This document shows, piece by piece, positions 36,921 to 48,700 of a stretch of DNA of 64,000 nucleotides (positions are counted from its first letter, which is position 1; each line of letters opens with the position of its first letter). The notes under the pieces are model-generated. The model was not told the DNA's origin and made no database searches. It was given only the letters and a program-made list of their open reading frames with translations. The stretch lies in contig RQTK01000002.1 of assembly GCA_003991915.1 (NCBI GenBank), forward strand, positions 478,455-542,454, written 5' to 3'. The position numbers and the translations under genes are program-made. Source of the DNA: Elysia chlorotica. Lineage: Eukaryota; Mollusca; Gastropoda; Plakobranchidae.

Positions 36921-37264
36921 CATTACACTCATATAACCCAACAGATTTATAAGATTTGTTTTTAATAAGATTTCGTTCAGTTATAGTCCCCTAGACAGAG
37001 AACCTGGTTGTGTCTTTTTGTCTTTTAGAACTGTCGTTCTGGTTGGTGATTGACATAGAACTATCCATTCAAGATATCACCATAACAATCTCATTCTGAA
37101 GAATTTATTGTCGAATCAATCAAGTGGGGTGAACCATCGAGAGCCAACGTTAAATGCTCGAAAACATTTGAGAAATGCGACATGATGATTGTGATGAGAA
37201 AACTTAGAAATGCTTTGGTCAGAGTAGGCGAAGCTGTGATGTAGTTTAACATCTCATAAGTCCG

Positions 37265-37405
37265 GGAAATGAGCCAGTTACATTATGGTTATTCTGACAC
37301 CGACCGAATCATAAGAAATTAAAAAAAAACTCTGGCTGGCAGAGCGAAAATCGAACCCAATCTTCCGAATAAAAGTTCTAAAAAGTAGATCACAACAATG
37401 CTTAC
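37265..37405 (-). mobile_element. SINE fragment, head and proximal body, minus strand
   Basis: Plus strand shows 'gagccagttacattatggtt', 'ctgacaccgaccgaatc', an A-rich spacer and 'aaaatcgaaccc' (reverse complement of the B box). This is the head-proximal order of the family; the distal body is missing. Confidence 0.65.
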
Positions 37406-37857
37406 CGAAATTTTGCTCCCTCCTTTAAATACACACCTAAACATTTTAGGCTTAAAGAAGGGTAGCTAAAAGCAATTATTACAAAAGTATTAGATTTAGA
37501 CTTAACATCGGTGTATAATTGTGATCTAATGTTTTCACTGAAATAGCCAATAATTATTAGATTTCGAATGTCGTCGTTTAGTTCCGTTCCTTTTAAATCT
37601 TTGTGTTTGAAAGGCTTAAGTATTGATGGATCCTAAATTAAATTATTACGATATGTACATTAGTTATTCCTATTCTAAAGACAAAAGCCGCCATAACCCA
37701 CAATTATTACTAAAATTGAGATTCGTTCAATTAAAATCCTCGTATCGCGAGTAATTATAACATTTTTTATCTTGTATTATTTTTTTAAAATACTTCAAAA
37801 GGGGAAGGCAAAATCACCGAACTGAACGAAGTCAAAACATTTGTATAAGGGCAACTG

Positions 37858-38160
<303 letters not shown>

Positions 38161-38672
38161 TCTAAGAGCCGTGACCGTCTGTCTGTGCGTCTGTGACGCC
38201 ACCACATAGATTCTCGGCACTGGAAGGTTCTCATATTAAAATCTAGGATCATATGACTGAAAACTATAACATAGCTTCTACACCATTAGAAATGTAATCA
38301 TCAGTTGTACGCCACAAACATTACTATGAATCAAATAAGAGCTACTTGGATTAATTTAATTGTAGATTTTAATGTGTTCCCTCACTCTGTTCAACACGAA
38401 TGTATTTTTAAGTAGTTACGTTAACATTATGTCGAACCATGAACACTACCCCCAATATTTTCTGAAGGATTATGATAAGACAAAGCACCCGGTAGTTTCT
38501 TCTTGCTTTAATCCCTAACAGTTTGTCCATATTCACTTATATTGCATAAGTAAGCCTTAAAGTGAAATGTTACAAATGCCCGGATCATGTTTTCAAAATA
38601 CGTGTATACGATTTACGGCACACTACATACATATACTCTTTAAGTGCTAGTCTTCCATTCGCGTGTTGTTGT

Positions 38673-38734
38673 TTTTTTTATTATTATTATTATTATAACC
38701 ACTACATTACTATCATCATATTTTGTTCTGTGTT

Positions 38735-38772
<38 letters not shown>
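38673..38772. repeat. (TAT)n and (TTG)n microsatellites
   Basis: Seven TAT units near 38673-38696 and about 13 TTG units at 38735-38772. 38161-38672 and 38773-38950 have no recognised gene. Confidence 0.93.
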
Positions 38773-38773
<1 letters not shown>

Positions 38774-38950
38774 TTTGTTGGGTTTTTTTTACGGCAGTAT
38801 AAAAAAAACAATAATCGGATTTTTTGCAGGACCTTTGATATCGAGCATAAAAAAAATACAATCATGTAGGGCCCTAGTCACCTACTAGACAAGTAAATTA
38901 TCGCGAACAAGTTGATAAAACATACTTATGAAACTAAGTTTAATGCTTCA

Positions 38951-39462
38951 GTCATAATTTTTATCTGTATTTCAAAATTATTTTTGTGCACAGAACATGC
39001 CTTTTGTTATAATTATTATCTTTTCGTTCATAGTTCAAAGTTTTAGTTCCACGGAGGGTCTCAGACTCTCAGGTCGTTGAATGATTAATCGTTCCTTGTT
39101 AACATTGGCATTTGGCAACCGGAAAAGCATTATCTCCCCTAATGAAAAAAAACCCAAAATAAACCCTGAAACCGAGGCACCTCTCTGTGTTTAGTCTGTT
39201 TACACGGAAGCAGTCGCAACTCGCAACAGTAGGCCCTTGTGCACAATGAATCAGGGATAAGGATCCTTTGTCCTGGAATTAATCTAGTTATAACAACATT
39301 AGATAGATCTACTGGATCTCCTGCTTCAGGTAATGTACCCAAATATATTTTAGATCTACTTTCAATCTTCTTTTGTCATCTATAGGCCTTTGAAGATCTC
39401 AATCACAGAGTTCTGATTTTCAAGTCTTTCTAGAGAATCTAATCTAGATTCTAGATCTAGAT
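38951..39462 (+). repeat. Direct repeat pair I, copy 1 (512 bp)
   Basis: Identical, as far as I can read, to 39854-40365, at an offset of 903 bp. Both encode the same chance minus-strand 67-codon frame. No coding function is apparent. See copy 2 for the alternatives. Confidence 0.95.
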
Positions 39463-39634
39463 TACTTTCAAAATAATAATAAAAATAAATTGAACAAAAA
39501 AGTTAATATACTAGCCTGTGAATTTAGTCTGGAAGCAATCAAACCTGCTCATAATATTTAATAAGTTGAATTTGAGTAGAAATGCCTAAGAAAAGAATAT
39601 GAAAATGTTTGTTTGTTACTCTATAGAGAGAGGG

Positions 39635-39647
39635 AGAGTGAGTGAGG

Positions 39648-39694
<47 letters not shown>
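39635..39694. repeat. (GA)n microsatellite
   Basis: About 20 GA units after an imperfect lead. A GT run and a poly-G run follow at 39788-39809, with another GA/G tract at 39841-39853 that touches copy 2 of repeat pair I. Confidence 0.96.
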
Positions 39695-39699
<5 letters not shown>

Positions 39700-39853
39700 T
39701 ATCCGGGTGTAACGTCTCCTAGGTGTCCCTCGGTACTTATACGGCGACAAGCGGCATTGGCAGAGGAAAAAAAGCTCAAGTTGAAGTGTGTGTGTGTGTG
39801 GGGGGGGGGTAAGATTAGGTTTATTTTAATTTTCTTTTTAAGAGAGAGGGGGG

Positions 39854-40365
39854 GTCATAATTTTTATCTGTATTTCAAAATTATTTTTGTGCACAGAACA
39901 TGCCTTTTGTTATAATTATTATCTTTTCGTTCATAGTTCAAAGTTTTAGTTCCACGGAGGGTCTCAGACTCTCAGGTCGTTGAATGATTAATCGTTCCTT
40001 GTTAACATTGGCATTTGGCAACCGGAAAAGCATTATCTCCCCTAATGAAAAAAAACCCAAAATAAACCCTGAAACCGAGGCACCTCTCTGTGTTTAGTCT
40101 GTTTACACGGAAGCAGTCGCAACTCGCAACAGTAGGCCCTTGTGCACAATGAATCAGGGATAAGGATCCTTTGTCCTGGAATTAATCTAGTTATAACAAC
40201 ATTAGATAGATCTACTGGATCTCCTGCTTCAGGTAATGTACCCAAATATATTTTAGATCTACTTTCAATCTTCTTTTGTCATCTATAGGCCTTTGAAGAT
40301 CTCAATCACAGAGTTCTGATTTTCAAGTCTTTCTAGAGAATCTAATCTAGATTCTAGATCTAGAT
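39854..40365 (+). repeat. Direct repeat pair I, copy 2 (512 bp)
   Basis: See copy 1. Zero visible differences over 512 bp means either a very recent duplication or a false duplication from unmerged haplotypes or overlapping reads at a GA-rich junction. Confidence 0.95.
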
Positions 40366-40430
40366 CTAGATCTAGTTCTAAAATAAATTCTAGATCTAGA
40401 ATCTAGATTTCTAGATGATATCTAGATTGA
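40340..40430. repeat. TCTAGA/AGATCT palindromic cluster
   Basis: A dense run of overlapping 'ctagat' units forming nested palindromes such as 'tctagatctaga'. Similar shorter runs occur at the end of repeat copy 1 (39440-39462). Confidence 0.85.
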
Positions 40431-40776
40431 GGCAGCGAGAGACAGCAAAAAGAGAGCGTGCACACTCAAAAGAGAATGATGGAGATCTGGAGAGAGAAAG
40501 AGGACTAACAGCTTTAGAATGGATGGTGTGAATTATCAACTCATGTAGTCTCCTACCTTGTCCTCAGTGACTGACTGTCTCTTGACCACATCTATCTAGA
40601 TCTATAAATACAATCTATGCTATACGTGTTCACCTCCTCATATGTCAACTATGATTTCCTTGCCTGTGGACTAACAGGTGTCAAGATTTGGTGAGGATGG
40701 AAGTAAGATTTCTTTTTAAAGATTGATGGGTTTCACTCCTCATTTCTACAGTGTGTACAGAGCCGTCTTAAAACGT

Positions 40777-41661
40777 TCTGAGTCTGTAAACATCTCCATT
40801 TTAAATTCTCTGAGTTCCCTGTCTGCAGTAAAAAAGATGCCATGAATCGGCGCAACAAAGAGATAGTGGAAGGAATACTTATTATTTGATCTTCCTAGAT
40901 CGTTCTTTATCTAACCTACCGTTTCTACAGGTTCAGAAGTTTGTGTATGTATATATATAAATAATCTCTCCCCTTCATCCGAGTCTTAGCCATCTAACCG
41001 CAAAATGCAAATACAGATGTTAAAATACCTCTAAACATTGTAGATATCATTATATAAACAGTCAATGGTATAGTTATAAGACATTACAAAATGGGAAATC
41101 AATTTTTCAAAAATCTTTTTGGCTCTCTTTAAACCTTTACTTTTGCTGTGTGCATTGATGGGCTTGTGCCAGCATGTCTCTGTATTAAACTACATACCTT
41201 TTTATTTCAAAACAATTTATAAATCAAAGCTTTTTTTTTACATTTTATAAAAAAAAAAAATTTAATTTCACATAAGGAAAGGCAATGTGAAACGTAAAAA
41301 TGGTTCTTGGTCAGAATACAATGTATAAGGTTCGTAGAGTAGTTAAATGAAGACGAAAAAAATGTCTCACTCAGATAGTGGTTTCAAAGAAGTGGTTGAT
41401 AAGCTGCAAGTTTTAACACAGTAAACACTGTATTGTCTTATATGGGCCCCTTCCCCCCCCAAAAAAAAAAAAATTGTCAGGCTTAAATCTTGGGACTTGT
41501 CTGCAATTTAGTCTAGATTAGCTTTTTCAGACATAAAAAAAAACAACAAACCTTCATTATTATTGCACTCAGCACATCATTAAGAATTTTTTGTCTACAG
41601 TTCATAATATTTTTTCTTTATTATTTATACTTAGTTTCAGATTTTCGAACTCTGTGCTACA
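40777..41661 (+). repeat. Direct repeat pair II, copy A (885 bp)
   Basis: Matches 42005-42804 almost perfectly from 'tctgagtctgtaaacatctc' to 'gaactctgtgctaca'. It differs by an ~80 bp segment present only here (about 41390-41472, ending in poly-C/poly-A) and a few bases in an ATT run. It includes a (TA)-rich tract and acceptor-like pyrimidine tracts, but no coding frame. Confidence 0.95.
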
Positions 41662-41714
41662 GTAATGCCCCCTGGAGAGTAGTAAAAGAGAGGGAATGTA
41701 GGATGAGAAAGAGA

Positions 41715-41750
41715 AAGAAAGATATAAAGAGAGAGAGAGAGAGAGATAGA
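41715..41750. repeat. (GA)n microsatellite
   Basis: Interrupted GA/GAAA repeat in the 343 bp spacer between the two copies of repeat pair II. Confidence 0.9.
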
Positions 41751-42004
41751 TTTAGTAAACAAATCCTCATCAATAGTTGACAAGTCTATAGATGTATATA
41801 TTGATCATTTGAGAGCAGCATTGAAATTATTTATAAAATGAACTTTAACAGTTGAGGTGTTGGTTGAATGTTCAAGTCATGCCTAGATTTCTCAGCCATT
41901 GGATAGCCACCCACTTCTGCGCAACATAGCTTCTGCTAGCCACATAATTATATGTTTCATTTGGGCAGGCCCTTCTTTGGGGGAGGTGGTTTATAAAATC
42001 AGTC

Positions 42005-42804
42005 TCTGAGTCTGTAAACATCTCCATTTTAAATTCTCTGAGTTCCCTGTCTGCAGTAAAAAAGATGCCATGAATCGGCGCAACAAAGAGATAGTGGAAG
42101 GAATACTTATTATTTGATCTTCCTAGATCGTTCTTTATCTAACCTACCGTTTCTACAGGTTCAGAAGTTTGTGTATGTATATATATAAATAATCTCTCCC
42201 CTTCATCCGAGTCTTAGCCATCTAACCGCAAAATGCAAATACAGATGTTAAAATACCTCTAAACATTGTAGATATCATTATATAAACAGTCAATGGTATA
42301 GTTATAAGACATTACAAAATGGGAAATCAATTTTTCAAAAATCTTTTTGGCTCTCTTTAAACCTTTACTTTTGCTGTGTGCATTGATGGGCTTGTGCCAG
42401 CATGTCTCTGTATTAAACTACATACCTTTTTATTTCAAAACAATTTATAAATCAAAGCTTTTTTTTTACATTTTATAAAAAAAAAAAATTTAATTTCACA
42501 TAAGGAAAGGCAATGTGAAACGTAAAAATGGTTCTTGGTCAGAATACAATGTATAAGGTTCGTAGAGTAGTTAAATGAAGACGAAAAAAATGTCTCACTC
42601 AGATAGTGGTTTCAAAAATTGTCAGGCTTAAATCTTGGGACTTGTCTGCAATTTAGTCTAGATTAGCTTTTTCAGACATAAAAAAAAACAACAAACCTTC
42701 ATTAATTGCACTCAGCACATCATTAAGAATTTTTTGTCTACAGTTCATAATATTTTTTCTTTATTATTTATACTTAGTTTCAGATTTTCGAACTCTGTGC
42801 TACA
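42005..42804 (+). repeat. Direct repeat pair II, copy B (800 bp)
   Basis: See copy A; offset 1228 bp at the left end. It ends only 95 bp before the TMEM198 start codon, so any promoter or 5' UTR exon of that gene in this segment exists twice in the assembly. Confidence 0.95.
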
Positions 42805-42886
42805 ACAAGAGTCTTTATAGATGCGGATTACTTCATCTTCACCAAGTACAGAAACAGCAATACCTGCAGCGCTGTGCTCCTTTCAG

Positions 42887-42898
42887 GGATGACCAGCC
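42887..42898 (+). promoter_or_regulatory. Acceptor-like site and 5' leader of the TMEM198 start exon
   Basis: 'gtgctcctttcag' ends at 42886 and looks like a 3' splice site 12 bp before the start codon. A non-coding first exon would then lie upstream, possibly in the duplicated segment. Without RNA data an unspliced leader cannot be excluded. Confidence 0.45.
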
Positions 42899-42951
42899 AT
42901 GGCTGGGATCAGCCCCACCAGCTTAGTGACCACAGGCCCAGGCTCGACTAA
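42889..42951 (+). promoter_or_regulatory. Overlapping upstream ORF, 20 codons
   Basis: An ATG 10 bp before the main TMEM198 start, in a different frame, opens a 20-codon frame that stops at 42949-42951, inside the main coding sequence. Its context (G at -3, A at +4) is adequate and the main ATG has a stronger one ('gccatgg'). If transcribed, it would lower main-frame initiation by scanning. Confidence 0.5.
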
Positions 42952-45720
42952 CGTAAGCCTTCCAAACAGCACTGTCAATGGACTGACCACAGAAAATGAC
43001 CTGCCGGTGGACAATGCGACAGTCCCCTGGTCAGGATTTGACCCTGCAGAGACCACACACTCTTGCTCTATAACCAGGGAGAGCTATGGCGTTGTTGCTG
43101 CTATTGTAGCAGTGATCTGCTTCCTTTTTGGAGTTTTGTACACGTTTTTCGGTGAGTTTGATTCCGATCAGGTTTTGTACGTTAGTTGTCTTTTTTTTTT
43201 CCATAGAAGTTACCTTTTGTAATGTATCACTATTATACACATTTTTTTTTGTTTTTGTGTGAAAACTGAATTATTTTTTTTCATTTTGTAATTGAGCAGC
43301 AATATTAAAAACCTTAAATTAAAAAATATTCAATCATAATTTTATTCCACTATATTCTAATCCAAGGTATTGTTGCCTTTTTGTTTACAAGAACTATCCA
43401 AAGTGATGGACAATAATTACGCTTAAATTTTGTCTCTATTTTTTTTCATGTTTGGATCACATTAAAACATTTAACTCTTCTGTTTGACCTGCAGGCTACA
43501 GATTTCTAAAGGCAGTCCTGTTCCTCACAGGCTTTTTGTTTGCAACTGTATTGCTTTACATGATACTAGAGGAACAAGGAGACCTTCTTCCGCCAGAGGG
43601 TACTTTGGCTTGTGCTGTCGGGGCAGGAATTCTTCTCGGCCTGCTGTCTATGCTGCTGCCTTACTTCGGTCTCATCCTGACAGGTTTCAGCCTAGGAGCA
43701 GGGGTAGCTGCAGCTGTTTTGGTGCTTGTGGAGCAGTTTATTCATCCTCCAACCAGATGGATTCCTGCTGGGGTTTTCCTTCTTTTCGGCCTGATCTTTG
43801 GAATACTTGGTCTGAAGTTCCCTAAAGGGATTACAATCATTGGGACAAGTGTCATAGGCTCAGCAGTTGGCCTGGCAAGTGTGGATTACTTTCTAGAGCT
43901 GTCCCGAGCGTCTCTCTACCTCTGGGATCGCTTGATGGCTGATCAGTCTGACACTCTTTGCTGGTACAGCTGGCTCATGCTAGCCCTGTGGCCTGCTGTT
44001 GCTCTCTTGGGGATTTTGGTGCAGTGGAAATGTACAGGCTCAGGAGTGGACCATCGCATTGGTGAGAATTGTGTTTATAGTGATGATAATTTTCAGAAAT
44101 TTTACAGATTTTCAGTAAAAATAAGTTCTTGGATGTTTGGATTTCAGTAAAGTTCTATCAAGTGGTTATATCCTATACTGCTGAAGACTAGAAGTTCAGT
44201 TGAAAAATAATGATCCAGTTGGAATCAGTGGTGTTCTACTCTATAGAGAAAATAATTTTTTTTTTTTCAAATAAATGAATCTTTGCTATGTCACTATATC
44301 TTGCCTCTTAAGCCACTTTAAGATAAAATGTTCATGAGTTCTATTGACTCTGTTCGACACAAACTATTAAAAAACAAACCCAAGATAAATGAATAGATCA
44401 TTAAACCAAAACTTAATGAACGTGAGATGGCAATGGATCAAATAAAGTCCTGTCAAAAGAGTACTTACTTATCTGAGAAATGTTTAAGGCAGGCTCACAT
44501 TGCATGCATATTATTTGTTTGTTACAGCCTTTCGTAATCGACATGAACAAGGTACACATGTACAGCAGTCAAAAGCACAAGAGAGAAGAGAAACTCAACA
44601 GACACGCTATAGGCATCTTTATCAGGCCCGAAGAGTAAGGGGAGACGTCATCTCACAGGTAGGTTTTTTAGAGTATTAGTGAAACTTACTCAAACTTCCT
44701 TTAAAAGCTTAGCTTTTTTACAATTTTAGTAGAGATCAACCTTACGAGAGACCTTCTGTCATCTTGAAAAGTGGAATTTTTATTAAAAATAGAGCAGTTG
44801 TGCGCGGGGTCCTGCGTTTTTGTCCCAGTTTCTTTTCTTTACATATTTGGTTAGTGCAGGTCTAGGATTGAACTTCTTGTTGTTAGCATGGTTAAAAGTT
44901 ATTAAGGTTCTTGCTATTTTCAAAACAAGTTTAAGTGCGCTGATAAAGAGAAAAATAAGAATTTTCAACCATTGTTTGATTTAACAATTCTTGCTATTCA
45001 AGGTGTCATTAAAAAATGGGACTACTGGACCTCCTGCATCGGAGGTTGACGTTTTAATCCCAACATCACCTCGCTCTCTTTAAGTCAATTCTTTAAAGTC
45101 TTATTCGTTTGTATAGTTTTATTAAAAGAGAGAAATATTCTGCTGGCATCATATTGGAGAGGTTTCAAGCCTTTGACTTGGGTGTATAGATATAGATAGA
45201 TTCTATCATACATTTCTTTTTCTATATCTAATTGAAAACAATCTAAATTAAGCATTAAAAATCATTTTTAAATTTTCAGTAACACAGGGCTGCAAATTTA
45301 CAAGGCAATGCCCATGAGCACTTTTTCATCCGAAATCATTGACAGTCAGTATGTATTAGCAACAAACGAAATGATGACGCACATTTCTCAAATTTTCTTC
45401 AAAGCTTTTTAATCTTTTCCCATCCTCTTTTTGTTGATCTGCACACCTTCCATTTCGAAACAATAAAAATCAAGTCTTTTACCTTTCATACATTTTTTTA
45501 TTCCCTCCAAAACAGTGTGTGCACAAGGAGTAGGCCTTAAATGATGCGTTGTAAAAGGCTTAAATCACTTCTCTTTTTTTTTTTCTGTCTGTACCAGAAT
45601 TACATCCAGAGTATACAGCACAAGTTATCCCCTGCAATGCAAAGTCTGACAGCGCTCAATGTGGAGGCGAATCCCGAGGAGGAGAGCACCGCCACGACAA
45701 TGCTCACACAAGTCACCTAG
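42899..45720 (+). CDS. TMEM198: Transmembrane protein 198-like (DUF4203 family), 4 coding exons
   Basis: Exons 42899-43151, 43495-44061, 44528-44658 and 45598-45720. All introns are GT-AG, phases 1, 1 and 0, giving 357 aa. The N-terminus is hydrophilic with sequons N18, N23 and N39, then about seven hydrophobic segments (about 63-84, 88-109, 121-140, 143-163, 174-191, 196-214, 241-262). 'FFGYRFLKAVLFLTG' (83-97) aligns with the vertebrate TMEM198 'FFGYRCFKAVLFLTG' block, and 'LALWPAVALLGILVQW' with the last membrane segment. A basic cytoplasmic tail with 'YRHLYQARRVRGDVISQNYI' follows. In vertebrates TMEM198 is described as a membrane protein that aids LRP6 phosphorylation in Wnt signalling; carrying that over here is inference. 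The start was chosen for its strong context and because the exon opens just before it. Confidence 0.93.
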
Positions 45721-48700
45721 GCTAGAGAATCTTGCCACGTATTTCTTGCTTAACTCAACATCTTTTTATCTTCAATTTTTGTCATAATACTAAACGGCTC
45801 ATATCAGAAGAAAAAAAATACACAATTTTTTAAATAAAAGGCTTTTACTCAAGTCTATTTTAATTAAAAACAATTTTTTTAAACCCTATTACTCAGCTGC
45901 GAGTTTCTGGAAAATGTTAATGATAGAACGGTCAGGTGTGAAAGGGATTTGTATTTTTACAAATTGTATCCACATTTATACATTTTTGCATTACAGTAAA
46001 GGAAAAAAAAACCTGCAATAGAACTGGCATCCACAGCTTGCGAAATATTCTCATGAATTTTTTGTTCAATGTTAAATCCAGTTGTAGTATTTTTTATGTA
46101 GCTTTTGATAATCAGAACCGTACTGCCTGTAAGTTTTTTATTCTTGATTTAAAAAAAAAAAAAAATTTTCAAGAGACAATTTTTCTTTATATTCTTGTAA
46201 AGTAGATGTGAGTGAGTAGATATTCAGGTTGGTGAATCGGTTTTTGTAAAGATGGAGTCCTTGATAAAAATACCACACAAACCTTGCTGGGTTTTTTTAA
46301 GGTGTTAAAAGTCTTGTGTAGCTTATGGTAAAACTTTAAAATTTCACTTTTTTGACGCCTTTCTTTATTTACTCAATTTACACCTGTATTTTTTATATCA
46401 TTAATAATTCATAAAGTTTTCAGTCATTAATGTTATGTCGTTAATAATATTGTACTTAGCAGTGACCATTAACACCAATATTAATTTACCACTAGCTCTG
46501 TATACCCACGCAAACTGTCTCACTTGTAAAACACCATTTCTGATACAGGGATACATGTCGTTTGTATTAATTCTAACCAGTTGTGCAGTACTTAGCTCTT
46601 TTAACAGCTTGAAACCTTAGCTTGTGGAAAAATATGGAGGAAGTGTCACCTAACATCATTTGTGTGTTTTATAGTTTCTTACAAAAGACCTGTGTGGACG
46701 CTTTTACATTGTCTCTATAAAGAGGGCAAAGTTTACAGTGGAATTTGACCATGTTTTATCCTGCTTCATATATAATGTGAAGTGTTAATGCTATACATGT
46801 AACGTTGTTGATCGCTGTGATTCATATCAAAGGTGTGATTTGTGCTCTGGCTTGATCTCGGAGGCACATGCACCTGAAGGCAGGTTAAAAGATTGTTGTC
46901 TGTATGGGAACCCTCAAGTATTTGCAAAAGCTGGTTATAACCGTTTTTGTTTTTGTTTTGTTTTTTGCTTTGATAATGAATATAAATTAAGTTAAAGATT
47001 TTGTTCTAGTCATAAAATAATTTTGAGACCAACACAGAATGTACATCTGTATCATGTAATTGAAGAAAAGAAAAAAACAAACTGACAAAAAATATCTTTT
47101 TTTTTTCCATTATATTTAACTAGAAGAAAGCCATGTGCCTGTAAAGGTAAAAATTCAAGTATGTGTTTTCCTGTATCTTCAATAACATTTTGACCTCAAA
47201 GGATTTGGAATTTGGATTGCTTGAATTACAGTGCTTTCACCATCTCAAAGGGACAAAAGCTGAAGTTTTGAATTGAGTCTAATAAAAAACTTCAAAAGAT
47301 GGATAGTGAAGGTATTTTACTAACAATGAAAGGGACATTATTTTTTCTTTTGCTAAGTTAAATTGCATTTTCCATGTGGCTAAATGAGGCATTGTTAATG
47401 TTATTTTTGTATATGAATTTAAAATGTTGAGAGTTATGTGTTGGTTGTATAAAAGAATATATATATATATATATCATATTGCACCCAGATAAGATACAAG
47501 TCTGCTTCAGGGTAGTGTTTATAAATGAGTATATACAAAATTATTCATATTTTTATCAGATCCTCGAAAACAGCTACATATCAAATTATTATTTTAGATA
47601 TCACTATAGATTTATCAAGAAAAAAAATTGTTGTGAATCATTACTATCTATTTGATCATGCGGAAAGTAAAACCTCCTCTGTCGGTATACATATTTGAAT
47701 GTAGTGCTGTATTTACTCCCATAATGCTGTTAAAATACCATGGTTGTGTATTTTTTACTTTGTCATTGGAGAGGATGTGTCCGTATTTATTTATTAAAAG
47801 TTAAGACTTTTGATTTTTTTTTTTTTTTTTTTTTGGTAGATCAGTAGCAGATCTTGAGCTGCAATTTTGAGTGCAAGAAGTCTATATTTCTTGCTACAAT
47901 TTCTGTGGAAAATGTGTTTGCTAGCAAATGAAAACATTTTCTTGATAATAAAGAAAATGAGACTCTTAACACAAGTCCAGACGGTTAAACCACCGTCTTA
48001 AGGTCCATTGTTTTTAAATTGCACAACAATAATACTCTAATCATCAGAGGAAGGCATAATATGTACCATGCAGAACACCACAAGGTTTCCAGGAATATAA
48101 ATGTAATGTTATTTGCCATTGATTACAGGATTTTTTATTTGGATTTTTCTGCTTTCTCCCCATGATAAACCTAACACCATGGCCCTCAAAGCTTTCAATC
48201 AAGATCCATAACAAAAGTTTGCTTATTTCCCTTTTCACTATAGTGTATGTTTAGTTGAATACTGTAATTACTTTAAAAAAAAAAAAAAAAGATTTGTATT
48301 TTAGTGGTTTTTGTTTCACATATATTTAAAATTCAGCTCTTGAATTATTTTGTAATCGTGATTATTCAAACAATAATACCTGGACTTTATAGTTGTGAAT
48401 GGCACAAAAAAAGATTTATGCATGTAAACTAAATTCAACAAATAGGATGAGCAACAACCTATTTAAAGCTAATTGCTGCATGTGAATCTGGCAAAGATTG
48501 TTGAAATAGGTAATATCCAGGGAATGAGATCTCATGTCAATATAAACTAGCATTTCTACAATGTTTCGGTTGGATTTAAAATGCATTTTTTACAATTTAC
48601 ATGAACTTAGATATATTTTAATGTTTGCTGTTATTTTTCTTTTTTTTTAATTAATTCACAAACTTCACCCCAATCATCTCATGTTTAACACTGCTTGATC

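Noticed and set aside
39139-40245. Two identical 67-codon minus-strand frames
   Set aside because: They are identical only because the DNA is duplicated (repeat pair I). There is no independent evidence of coding.
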